Below are positions 10,838 to 21,853 of a stretch of 64,000 nucleotides of DNA, in pieces. Below the pieces are notes generated by a model. It was not told the DNA's origin, did not search any database, and worked only from the letters and a program-made list of their open reading frames with translations. The DNA is from Rehmannia glutinosa (lineage: Eukaryota; Streptophyta; Magnoliopsida; Lamiales; Orobanchaceae). How positions within the stretch are numbered: the first letter of the stretch is position 1; each line of letters opens with the position of its first letter. Location of the stretch: positions 15,786,317-15,850,316 of the forward strand of contig CM071931.1 of the NCBI GenBank assembly GCA_016081115.2, given 5' to 3'. The position numbers and the translations under genes were made by a program.

Positions 10838-12720
10838 AAATCACCATAAGCAGAATGTAATGTTTGGTCTGGCATTCATGTTTGATTCATGTCTGATGAA
10901 ACTGAGAGTTCTTTTGAATGGTTGTTTAGAACTTTTGTTGAATCAATGAGTGGTAAACAACCTGAAACAATCTTTACGGATCAATGTCAAGCAATGATGA
11001 ATGCAATAAAAACTGTATTTCCATGTGCATATCATCGTTTGTGTCAATGGCATATCAATCAAAATGCTCCTTCATACTTTAGAAGCTTGAATGGTGATTC
11101 TTAATTTAAGTCGTTGTGGCATAAGTGTATGACCTATTGTGAATCTAAAGAGGAATTTGAGGCGATGTGGAAAATTTTGATTGATGATTATAACCTCAAA
11201 GGTCACAAATGGTTAAATGACATGTACAAATTGAGACACAAGTGGGCTACTGCTTTTAGTAATCACAAGTTTAGTGCAGGGCTTTTAGCAACTTCTAGAA
11301 GTGAAGGTACAAACTCGGTATTGAAGAAAATAGGTAATAAGACCATCTCATTGTATGATTTTGTGCTTAATTTTGAAAAAGTTCAAAATAATTGACGTGC
11401 TAAAGAAAAAGCCGAAGACACTCGTTGTCGCCATGGGAAACCTTCAATGGTTGTGAAAAATAACATGTTGTTGAATCATGTTGCTGATATCTATACGCTC
11501 AACATATACAAATTGTTTGAATTAGAGTTGATTGATTCTTTGAATACAAGAGTCATCGAACAACCATCTGATTTTCGGCATCATTTGCTTGCGTTCAAAG
11601 TGAAATCTAGTGGTCATGATTCAAGAGTTAGACAAGTGTTGTTGAGTAAGTTGAATTATGAAGTGACATGTAGTTGTCATAAATTTGATGAGTCTATGGG
11701 TATATTGTGTAAACATATATGCATTGAAAGTGTTGAAATTTATGGATGTAAGTTTTTTGCCCGAGCCATGTATAAAGAAGCGATGGATGAAAAATGTACG
11801 AAGCAGAATTTCTAATGAGGGCAAAGAAAGTGGAACTGAAAATGGTTATGTTTCTGAGATGGTATTTGTTAATCAAACAATGAGATCGACATATAATCTT
11901 ACAATATGATGCAAAGCTTATGATGAGGCCAGGAGTATGTTGTCTGGAATTCTTGATAGTGCAAACCAAGAAGTAAATGCTTTGCTTGATACTTTGAATT
12001 TAGATGAACACATTGCTGGCAAAGATAAAGTTGTTGATGAAGATAATGATCAAATAGATGAAGTGCCCATATGTAATCCTCTACATGTCAAGTCAAGAGG
12101 AATTACAAATGCTCACATTGTTCGCCACTGGGATGCTAAGAGCAAAAAAGGAAAACGAAAGGAGAAGGTTGATAGTTTAAGTAAGTTTTTCAATTATATA
12201 AAAGTTATATATACTGCTGTACTTCATTTATTTTTACAAATAATTAATGTATCTTATGTTTTGTTTGTCAATTAATGTGTTTTAGATGCAAAAAGCGCCA
12301 AAAGAAATGGACAAAACTCACAAGAGATTATTCACACCCAAATCTCTCATGAAACAAGTTTTGTCCCACCACCTTTTCAACCTTCTCCATTTGTGTCTCA
12401 ATTTGGTGTCTACAACCCTCACGGGAATTATCCAATTCAAGGGGCAAGTAAAACTTTATTTCATTTTTTATCATAGAAAATAATTATTTATTTTATTAAA
12501 CTATTTTGTAATTAAAATATAGGGAAATAATGAAAACTTCTATTTGGATGGGCAGCTTAATTTATTCACATGTCCGTTTGAGGGTCCTCATTCATCTCAG
12601 GTTTGTGGTAAATTTTTTAGAAGTTGATTAAATTATAGGTAAAACTTATATGTTAATTTACCACAAACATGATGTTAAGTCATTGTTTTTCTTTTGCAGG
12701 GACGCCCCGACAACAATTAA
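10838..12720 (+). pseudogene. FAR1-related (MULE transposase-like) gene, 3' portion
   Basis: Coding resumes with NVMFGLAFM. An 11-base partial duplication (ATTCATGTTTGATTCATG) shifts the frame before SDETESSFEWLFRTFVE. FTDQCQAMMNAI holds the second catalytic Asp, and YHRLCQWHI follows. Stops: TAA at about 11102, TGA at 11393, TGA near 11908. The SWIM zinc finger is readable (CSCHKF, then GILCKH, about 11670-11716). A frameshift near 11750 precedes the tail SNEGKESGTENGY and a Ser/Asp-rich region. The C-terminal gene structure is intact: exon end 12180 (GTAAGT), exon 12286-12443 followed by a GC-AG intron (GCAAGT), exon 12523-12600, last exon 12700-12720 ending RPDNN and TAA, all in phase. Two stops look like CAA to TAA and CGA to TGA changes. 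The gene has the usual FAR1 order: zinc finger, MULE domain, SWIM finger. Confidence 0.87.
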
Positions 12721-13931
12721 AGTCTATCTAATTGGGGAATTTTGATGTCTTGTCTCATTGGTTTTGAAATGGTCACAGTGAAACTCAATGATTGTAATTT
12801 TTTGTTGAAGCCAAACCAAACCAAACGACTCATTTTTTGTTAATATTGTCTCTTTGAAGGATTTAACTGTTTTTTATGCAACGTGTTGGAACTATCAATT
12901 CGATTTACAAAGAAAAAATTGGAAATTAATGGGAATTGATCTTCTTTATGGCTTGAATTCTTTTGTATGTTTGCTCATTTTCCAACAGGACTTCAATTGA
13001 AAAACCCAAAAAATTATGGCAACCTAATCAAAATATTTTATGAAAAAAATAAACCAAGTAGGAAACCACACAGCTCAAAACCATTTCTACATGAGATCAA
13101 CAAAACCATTATTGCAAGAATAAAACTACAAAAATTATTTCTACCAAAAAAAAGGAACAAAGAAAAAGCACATTCTGAAAATAAATAGTTCATTTCTACA
13201 ACATGAGCAAGTAGAGGCTTTCAAAAATATTAAAAGCCCAAATCTATAAACATGAAAAGAGAAAACCTATTTCCATAAACTAAAAAAGAAAAAGCCCTAA
13301 CAAACCAATACATACATTTCTACAAAAATAAGAAACCCAACATCTCACAAAACCAAACCACTAACTTCTTCTATTCACAGGCTGCATCTCATACGACAGA
13401 GGAGGAGATGGTGCTGGGCGGTTGTCTTAGAAGAATTCTGTTGTAACAGTAGTCAAAGAATTCTGGTGGTGCAGTTGGCGGCGGTCTTGGAATAACTCCA
13501 GTGGAAGAAGTTTGTTCGATGGTAATGGGGAGAATTGAAATTCTGTAAAATGGAAACTAATTTGGGACAAAAATAAATCTCTTTTGGTTTAAATAGTAGA
13601 GAAACAGATCCGAAAATTTCAAAATCTGAATTTTAATTTCTACAAAAATTTGGGAGGGAAGACGATGCTGAAACCAAAATTTTTTAGGTCTTAACCCAAC
13701 ATGGTTAGCTAATTCCTCTAAAAGTAAAAAGAAATTAAAAATATTGATATGCCACGTGTCATGCAATGAACGAACTTGGGTGCCACCCACATGGGTGGCA
13801 TGGACTAAACCGTTGGATTGCCTGGTTGACCTTATTCCCCATTGTAAACCAATAGTTGGTCTATCTAATTCGAAACACATTTCCTTTTACATTTGTTTTT
13901 TCTAGAAAATTAAAACCTTTAACTTATTAGT
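12721..13931. other. Spacer downstream of the FAR1-like relic
   Basis: AT-rich and without a convincing gene. At 13781-13800 there is a near-perfect hairpin, TGCCACCCA-CA-TGGGTGGCA. A proline-rich minus-strand open stretch (about 13380-13530, containing PRPPPTAPPEFF) has no start codon or recognisable domain. Confidence 0.4.
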
Positions 13932-13965
13932 TACTCTCTCCGTCCCCAAATATATAGTCCACTAT
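13932..13965. repeat. Possible Stowaway/Tc1-mariner-type TIR remnant
   Basis: TACTCTCTCCGTCCCC followed by AAATATATAGTCCACT closely resembles the terminal repeat of plant Stowaway and mariner-like elements. No matching inverted end (GGGACGGAG...) is visible downstream, so this would be a single broken end. Confidence 0.35.
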
Positions 13966-14040
13966 TCTTTTTTGGGATGTCCCAAATATATACTGCACTT
14001 TCTATATTTAATAGTATTTTTTCCATTCTTTTTCAGTACC

Positions 14041-14660
14041 TTCACAAGCAAGACTAATAGTGTACACTTAACAATTATAAGTCACAATTAAAAAAATTGA
14101 ATATGATTATCATTTCATAGGCAACATTGAATAACTACACAAGTAAAATTAACAACTTACACAAACATGACACTCTAGGACTTCTAAAACTTAGAAAGGC
14201 TACAACTGTCAAAAAAAAAATCAAATTGATAAGTTGTTCATAAGCAACACTGAATACCTTCACAAGTCAAACTATCTAGTTACACAAGCATATCAATGAC
14301 AACACTGTTCTGTTTAATATGCATGAATCTAATATTACATAAGCACTATTCATTACCTTCACAAACAAAACTAACAATGTACACAACCATAACAAATACC
14401 ATACACAATTAAAAAATTAATATAATTAGAATTTCATAAGTAACATTGAATAACTACACAAGCAAGATTAACAACTTACACAAGCATAATACTCTAGGGC
14501 TTCCAAAACATAAAAAGGCTACAACTAAAAAAAAAATTAATTTGATAAGCGGTTCATAAGAAATATTAAATACATTCATAAGCAAAACTAACCAATTACA
14601 TAAGTTTGTTAATCACCCGTTCTGTTTAATATGCATGAATCTAATTTTACACAAGCAAGA
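14041..14660. repeat. Tandem duplication, about 317-bp unit
   Basis: Anchors repeat in order: CACAATTA at 14083 and 14404 (321 apart) and GCATGAATCTAAT at 14321 and 14633 (312 apart). CTCTAGGRCTTC and GGCTACAACT also occur in both copies. A third partial start (CACAAGCAAGACTAAC) follows at about 14647. The unit is AT-rich, non-coding and has diverged by base changes and small indels. Confidence 0.75.
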
Positions 14661-16400
14661 CTAACTATGTACGCAAGCATAACACGTTTGAATAAAAAAA
14701 CCACCACAAAGCAGAGAAGAAACTTGTTGAATGAAAGTGACGAAGTGGAATCCGAAAAATTAGGAATCGTATCTAATAGATTGTCAAGCGTCTTGATTGA
14801 TTAGAAAAGGAAAGGATATTGTTAAATCTAATCAAATCTTATGTAATTGTTTTAAAATGTAATATGACCTAAATACCCTTTTTAATTACTAAAAAAAAAC
14901 TGAAATCACCTGTCTAATCTGGACCATTAAAAAAAGTGATGAACGGTTAAGATTTGTCCTTATAGACTCGCCGCAAATAGGTGATTTCATAGGATCCGAA
15001 TCCTATATATGTATAGTAGTTGTTTATTTAGTCTAATATATTATTATATAAAATATAGTAAAAAATATAACGATTTTGGTTAGACCGGTTAGATTATCCG
15101 TGAACGATGAAATGAACAGATGACCAATCATAAAATCATTTAAATTAAACCAATTAACTCGATTTTGACAAGAATCAAATTATATAATTGTGGCGTAATT
15201 TGTTTTTCTCGTCACTTATTTTAAAATTATTCTCATTTTGAGTAGAGCATGGGTAGGAAATTTATAATTTTGGTATCCAAATTATACAATACTTTCGAAT
15301 CTAGTACCCAATTTCAGACCTCATCAAAATTGGTACCCCATGTTTTCCTTTTTAATCAGCTCGACCACATTTCGTTAGCTGGCCTTTAATTCTAAATGAG
15401 TGATTGTAGCGTGTTTAGGTGGGTGAAAATGAGGCAAAAATGTTCTTCTTTTTATTTATATATGTGCCTTATGCTCTCCATTTCTGAGCTTTGAATTTGT
15501 TTAAAACATAAAAAATTCTAAATTTGAAATAAAGGGTATTTTTATACTTATCACTTTAATCAAAATTTAAAACCAAAATAACTGGACCTTCTTTCACATG
15601 CATTGGTTTTGACAAAAGTTATCTTCTTAAATTATTAAAATAATGAAAATAATATTTTTAATTCATAATTAATATATTTAGCTTTTTAGCACATAATGAA
15701 TAGTTTAATTAATCTCACTAATCTACAATTCGCAAGTATAAAGCTACCAATGATTATTTATTTTCTTTTTTCATTCCACCTCGTATTTCATTTTATTGAA
15801 TAAATAACATGTATCTTTCATATAAATACTGTTGTTGATTAGTTAAAGATATTTTATTTCATGGACACATGTAATAATGGAACATAAAATGAAATATGAA
15901 TGAAGTTTTAAATTTGAAGCCGATTGATCAATAGGAGTGTTTGTGCGGCATGAGATTTCATGTTGCACTTTATGTATTGCACTTCCTATTCCATTTCGTT
16001 GGGTGACTGACACATATTTATTTGAGAAACATGTATTATTGATTATTTAAATGTATTTACACGTATCAATCACTTAAGAAGTGGAACATGAAATCTTGTC
16101 CCTGCCTCTGTACCCTATGATAATATAAGTCAACAAAAACCAGAGCATGTGCGTCGTTCATGCACGCCACGTATCATTTATTGGTCCATGACATTTTTGT
16201 TCAAAGAAGGAAAAAACACTAACTATAGAGAACGAAGGGCCTTGCAACAACATTCAAAGTTCAAACCGCTCTGGTCATCCTACTATAAATATTGGATATT
16301 TAATATTTTTTCTAAGGCAGGTCCCTTGTGAGACCGATCTATGAGAGAGAGCCTTACATTATCTCCTCCTCCTTTCTCTCTCATGGTCCCCTCTCCTCCT
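14661..16400. other. AT-rich spacer without recognisable genes
   Basis: No coding similarity. A short inverted repeat, ATAGGAT and ATCCTAT around CCGA, lies at 14989-15006 and may mark an old insertion end. A pyrimidine-rich tract (about 16360-16400) abuts the copia LTR. Confidence 0.45.
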
Positions 16401-16711
16401 TGTTAGATTCCCAAGAGAATATGAATAAGCAAAAGCAAAAATACAGAATGAATATTTTGAACATAGAATACTGATTGAAATATCAAATTAGTAATTGTAC
16501 AACCAATGGCACCTCTTATGGAGCCTTCCATTATACTGGTAATAATCCTTATGGACATGTGTAACTGATGAGAAGAGGCTCTGAAAACAAAATAACAAAC
16601 TTAATGATAAGATGGAATGATTATAGAACAATCCTACGGTTGTAATTCCATACAGATGAGTACATCTTTATATTAGCTAAGGTGGAATTGATTGAGGTAG
16701 AATGGATAACA
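16401..16711 (-). repeat. Copia 3' LTR (311 bp)
   Basis: On the minus strand it starts TGTTATCCATTCTACC directly after a purine-rich GAAGTGGGA, where the polypurine tract should be, and ends GGGAATCTAACA. The TG...CA ends and the position just behind the RNase H coding end fit a copia 3' LTR. Its 5' partner is absent, so the boundaries are not confirmed by a pair. Confidence 0.6.
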
Positions 16712-19700
16712 TCCCACTTCAGTTCGAGCGAGGATAGAGGGACAACCTTGAGTTTGTTCCACATCTTAGTGAATAATTGCCCTCCACGGGCTTAATGGGT
16801 GCATCTGCAATTTGATCAATAGTTGGAATGTGGTGCACAAGAATTGATTTATTTTGAAGTTTCTTGCGTATGAAATGAAAGAGCGATCTCAACATGTTTG
16901 GTTCTTGCTTGGACAATAGGATTAGTAGACATAAAAACGACACTGAGATTATCAACTCAAACAATAGGTGGTTGTACTGACTTAAGTTGTAATTCAATCA
17001 ATAGAGATTGCAGCCATATGACTTCACTCATTGCATGTCCCAAACAACGGTATTCTGCTTTGGAACTTGATCGGGAAACAATTTGCTGCTTTCGTGAATT
17101 AGATGAAATGAGATTATTTCCTACAAAGATGCAATAGCTTGATATAGATTTCCGATGATCAGATCGGAGGCCTAATCGGAATTAGAAAATCTGTAACATT
17201 TAGATGTGAAGAATTGAATAAGTGGAGCGCATAATCAAGTGTATCTGACAGATAATGAAGCAAACATTTAGCAGCTTTCCAATAAGGTTAAGGGTTATTG
17301 CATAAATTGGCTCAATTTGTCGATGGTGAATGCTATCTCAGGACATGTGAGTGTTAAATATTGTAAACTCCCAACAACTTGTCGGTACAAATGGCCTTCC
17401 GCAAATGGATTTCCTTGATATCTGGATAAAGATGGTGAAATGATCACAGGAGAAGCCAACCCCTTTGAATTTGTCATGTGAGTTTTCTGTAATAAATCTT
17501 CAATATACTTTCTTTAAGAATGTATTTCAATACCAAGATAATAATTTACTCACCAAGATCTTCAATTGGGAAAAATCAATTAAAGGTCTGAATTATATTA
17601 AGCACCTCATGAGCTTCCTATCACGACTATATCATCAATATATACAATTAAATAAACCACTGACTTTGAAGCCTTGAAACCGAGAGAACATAGAATAAAC
17701 TATAATCTTTCAAGCCAAGGTTTTGAATCTTGCTTCAATGCATACAATGCCTTATGTAATTTGCAAACTTGATAATTTCCTTTAGCTATCTCAAATCCTG
17801 GAGGTTGATCCATGTAAATTTCAACATGTTTGTCCAAATGACCATGCAAAAAGGCATTGTCATCATCAATCTGTCTAAGCATCCATCCAAAGGGCAAGAA
17901 CAATAGAAAATCATCAGCGAGTTCATCACCAACTACTTGATTGTATCCCTTTGCTACAAGTTTGGCCTTGTACCTTTAAATACTTACATCAACATTTCTG
18001 TTCACTTTAAATACCCGCTTACAACCTATAACATTCTTTCCAGGGGCTAATGAGGTGACAATCCCTGTTTTATTCCTTTGCAGCGCTTCAAACTCCTTTG
18101 TCATGGAAACTTCCATTTTTTATCATTCAAAGCTTCTTGGATGGTAGCAGGTTCTGTTGCACATGGGATAGATGCAATGTAAATCTAAAGTTTGAATATC
18201 CCAGCTTTGGGTTGAGTTATCATTTGGTGAGTATTACGAACCTGCAAAACATCTTCAGTCACAAATTCTGAGTGAGCTTGATTTTGAACATTCTCAGATT
18301 ATAAGATCTCTGTTTTATTATGAAAATTTGAGCTGGAAGCAGTGTTGAGTGTATTTCGGTGATCATGTTCTTTTATGTAAAGCGATTGAGATTGATGTTG
18401 CGGTGTAAGGTCATTGGTGTTATGTGGAGCAGTAGGCTGTGAAAGATTGGAAATGTCTTGTGTGACAGTGTTTAATTGTGCACGGATATGTCGCATAGTA
18501 AAATTTGTAATATGTTGCTCATTATTTCTAGTGAAAAAATTAGGTTCCATCTGCTGATTGATGAAAGGAAACTCATTCTCATTGAACACTATGTGTCTAT
18601 CAAAAAATAATCTTACCATTTGGCATAAGGACCTTGTAACCTTTGTATTGATTACTATACCTAATGAAGACTCCTGGTTGAGTCCTCAAGTCTAACATAT
18701 CTTTGTTATAATGTCTGATGAAAGATAAACATTAACAACCAAAGGCCCTAAGATGTTGGTAACCTGGTTTCTGTCCACAAAGAGCCTCACGGGGGCTTCT
18801 AAATCGGATGACTTTGTTGGGCATTTTGTTAATCAAACAAACTGAAGTGGCTAAAGCATCATCCCAAAATTTTTTATGAACTCCAAATTGAGAAGATAAA
18901 CTCAACCATACTTCAATAATATGTCTATGTTTTCTTTCAACTGTTCTATTTTGTTGAGGTATGTAAGGACAAGAAATTTGATATATAATTCCAGATTCTG
19001 AAAATATTTTTTTAAAGGCTTATATTCTATTCCACCATCACTCTTGATCACCTTGGTCTTTCTATTAAATCGGATGAACACTATGTGTCTGTTAAAAAGT
19101 AATCTTACCATTTGGCATAAGGACCTTGTAACCTTTGTATTGATTACTATACTTAATGAAGACTCCCGGTTGAGTCCTCAAGTCTAACATATCTTTTTTA
19201 TAATGTCTGATGAAAGATAAACATTAACAACAAAAGGCCCTAAGATGTAGGTAACCTGGTTTCTGTCCACAAAGAGCCTCGTGGGGGCTTTTAAATCGGA
19301 TGACTTTGTTGGGCATTTTGTTAATCAAACAAACTGAAGTGGCTAAAGCATCATCCCAAAATTTTTTATGAACTCCAAATTGAGAAGATAGACTCAGCCC
19401 TACTTCAATAATATGTCTATGTTTTCTTTCAACTGTTCTATTTTGTTGAGGTATGTAAGGACAAGAAATTTGATATATAATTCCAGATTCTAAAAATATT
19501 TTTTTAAAGGCTTATATTCTATTCCACCATCACTCATGATCACCTTGGTCTTTCTATTAAATAGTTTCTCAACAAGTTTCTAAAAATGAATGAAGGCATT
19601 GAAAGTATTTGATTTCTGTTTGAGAAAACAAATCCAAACGTATCTTGAATAATAATCTATAGATGTAACATAATATTGATGTCCATTTGTAGACTTTATA

Positions 19701-20155
19701 GGTGTAGGGGCTCATAGGTCCTTGTGAATGAGTTGTAAAGGTTCTATGGAGGTGTTATCAGAATTAGGAAATGGTAATTTGTGAGACTTGGCTTGTGTGC
19801 AATCCTGACAATAATAAAAAGAGCTATTGGTGTTTCTATTTTGAAGTTTATGAGAATGACTGGAAGGAGAATTGTGACAACCCTTGACAAGCTTGAATTG
19901 GTATAGACCATCCTTAAGATCCACCTTGAGAAGAATTTCCCTTGTGACTTGTTCCTTTTACAACACAACAAGAAGGATAAAACTCAAAATAAACCTTGTT
20001 ATCACTAGCAAATTGAGCAACACTTAACATATTCTTGGTTATTTTTGGAACATGAAGAAGGTTATGGAGTTTAAAAATGCGTGGTATGTTGTTTACGTGT
20101 GCATATGATGAAATATGCCAGCAGGTGGACCTCCGTAATGGACTTCTAGCTTCTG
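16712..20155 (-). pseudogene. Copia polyprotein remnant (PR end, INT, RT, RNase H)
   Basis: Minus-strand pieces, high to low. FKLHNLLHVPKITKNMLSV (about 20070-20010) is the end of the protease region. CQDCTQAKSHKLPFPNSD and LQLIHKDL (about 19820-19715) are the pre-integrase zinc-binding area. KTKVIKSDGGIEYKPL (about 19060-19005 and again in the duplicate) is the integrase DDE segment with its central Asp. DDDNAFLHGHLDKHVEIYM then LHKALYALKQ (about 17870-17720) is reverse transcriptase. YIDDIVV (about 17640-17620) is the catalytic YxDD. RQVVGSLQYLTLTCPEIAFT (about 17390-17330) is the RT connection. ARTKHVEI and VHHIPTIDQIADA (about 16900-16790) are RNase H. Frames change repeatedly, so no polyprotein can be made. 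Confidence 0.85.
18584..19567. repeat. 492-bp tandem duplication within copia integrase
   Basis: The block starting GAACACTATGTGTCT at 18584 recurs at 19076 and runs with only scattered differences to TTTCTATTAAAT near 19072 and 19562. The period is 492 bp, exactly 164 codons. The copies cover the integrase C-terminal region. Confidence 0.9.
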
Positions 20156-20519
20156 GATTCTCTACTCTTGACTTTTATCTATCTTTGCAAGTTCTGCTTT
20201 AGACTTCTGAAAAGCTAAGACAACTTTCTCTTCAGTTGATAAGTCTTGAGGGAGCTGAGAGTGGATTGAGGTGGTACATTTGCCTTTTATGATCAACTTC
20301 GTATGAGGTTTTTCAAGTTTTTCTTCCCCCTTTTTTGGCATCATCACCTTTAGGAGGTTGGACTGACTTGAGAAGGGAATCCAATTTCTCGTGCGTTACG
20401 GAGTCTGCTGCCTGTTGGTTGGAGTTGAGTGTATTTAGCTGATTATTCATTGACAAAATCTCAACCTTCAGTGATGCCTCCACATGCTCCATTTTCTTCT
20501 TCATTTTCATCTGTAGCAA

Positions 20520-21853
20520 CACTATAACATAAGTGACATAAGGTAGCACCCAAAAAATGTTACCTAATATCCATTAAATGTTACTTTAGACAATAGGTAG
20601 CACTTTTTATAGTGATGCAGTTGCCCGTGCTACCTATAGTCTAAGGTATCACTTTTAATAGCTTTTAGTGACACTTTTTATAAGTGTTACATTAAGTTCA
20701 CTACTTGTATCACTTTGAAGTAACACTTCAAAAGTGTTTACATATGGATCTTATGTAAGACTTTTTAGTAGCACTTTTTCTATATGTAACACTTTCAAAA
20801 AAGATATTTCTGAAGTGTTACGTAAGGAAATTATGTAGCACTTTTTGCAGCACTTTATCCTTTTTCGCGTCCAAAGGGCTTCGAACCCAAGACCAATTAT
20901 ATTTGTGAGTGACAATTTGCCACTAAGCTAAGTTGATTTTTATTACAACTTTTGCATTGTTATATATATATATATATATATATAACTTTATGTAGTAAAG
21001 ATTATGATATATAATATATATTAAAATTTATATTACAATATATTTTAAAGGACATAATAAAAATTAAAATACAAAATATATAAAATAAAATTATCAACTT
21101 ATTAATTTTCCATTGATAAAAATTAAACATCTAAAAATATGAAATTAAGTTACCAACGGATTAAAAAATTCTATCAGTAAAAAAAAATTAATAAATAAAT
21201 AATGAAAAAGTAATTTATCGACAGAAAAAAATCGTAAATAACTACAAAGAACATCAATTTTTCATTGATAAATATTTTCTAAAAAATAATAAATAAAAAA
21301 AAGTTACCGAAGGAATTGGTTTGAGTAAAAATTAAAAAAATAATAATAAAATATTTATAGGGTATATTCGTCGGTATTACAATGAAATTAAATACCTCCG
21401 TAAAAAATTTCAAAAAATAAAAATAAAAAGACTATATAAAAAGAAAATAAAAAATTCAATAAAAAAATAGAGCACATTTGTTTTCACCTATTTTGTGATA
21501 TTAATTAATTAAATAAATTGTTGGCGTTATTTAATGAAAGCGGTATAATTTTGTGTTAACAAAATATAGCAAACAAAAGTGTTACAGTTTATAAAAATAT
21601 AGTGTTAGATAGAGTATTTTTTTAATTAAAGTGATACATATTTGTGTTAAAAAAGAAATAACAAAAAAAGTGATACTTAAAAAGTATTACTTATTTAAAT
21701 TTGTTACATATAAGCGTTACATAATGATAAAGTGTTGCAGAAGTGTTACATAAATATTGTAATGTAAAAAGTTTTACAAACAAGTGTTACATAATGTGTC
21801 ATATATAAAAATGCTATAATTTTATGTTGCCTAAAGTCATTTATATTGTAGTG
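20520..21853. mobile_element. Non-autonomous CACTA (Spm/En-type) element, 1,334 bp
   Basis: The left end reads CACTATAACATAAGTGAC and the reverse-complemented right end reads CACTACAATATAAATGAC, both beginning CACTA. A perfect 3-bp target duplication CAA flanks it (20517-20519 and 21854-21856), the CACTA hallmark. Sub-terminal copies of a GTGTTACATAA-like motif crowd both ends (for example near 20660-20830 and 21680-21790), as expected of transposase-binding repeats. No transposase is present; the core is AT-rich and contains a tRNA-like segment. It interrupts the retroelement ORF at 20162-23127. Confidence 0.85.
20868..20936 (-). repeat. tRNA-like / SINE-head segment with Pol III A and B boxes
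   Basis: On the minus strand TAGCTTAGTGG (20920-20930) matches the Pol III A box (TRGYnnAnnGG). GGTTCGAAGCC (20877-20887) matches the B box (GGTTCGANNCC). They are about 33 bp apart, as in tRNA genes. The flanks do not fold as a full tRNA by eye and no poly-T terminator follows closely, so this is a tRNA-derived relic (SINE-like head) rather than a tRNA gene. It lies within the CACTA element. Confidence 0.5.

Larger units (their letters stand above)
16401..20155 (-). mobile_element. Ty1/copia retrotransposon, 5'-truncated and decayed
   Basis: Reading the minus strand from high to low coordinates gives the normal copia order: end of the protease region, GAG-pre-integrase, integrase, reverse transcriptase, RNase H, polypurine tract, 3' LTR. 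The 5' LTR, gag and protease active site are missing. The left break lies at about 20155, directly against another retroelement reading frame that ends at 20162. Many stops and frameshifts plus a 492-bp duplication make it inactive. Confidence 0.85.

Noticed and set aside
13557..13880. Minus-strand 107-residue open frame
   Set aside because: Contains a hairpin-encoded stretch and no recognisable domain; looks like chance.
20868..20936. Functional tRNA gene
   Set aside because: Only A and B boxes are present; no acceptor-stem pairing or terminator was visible.
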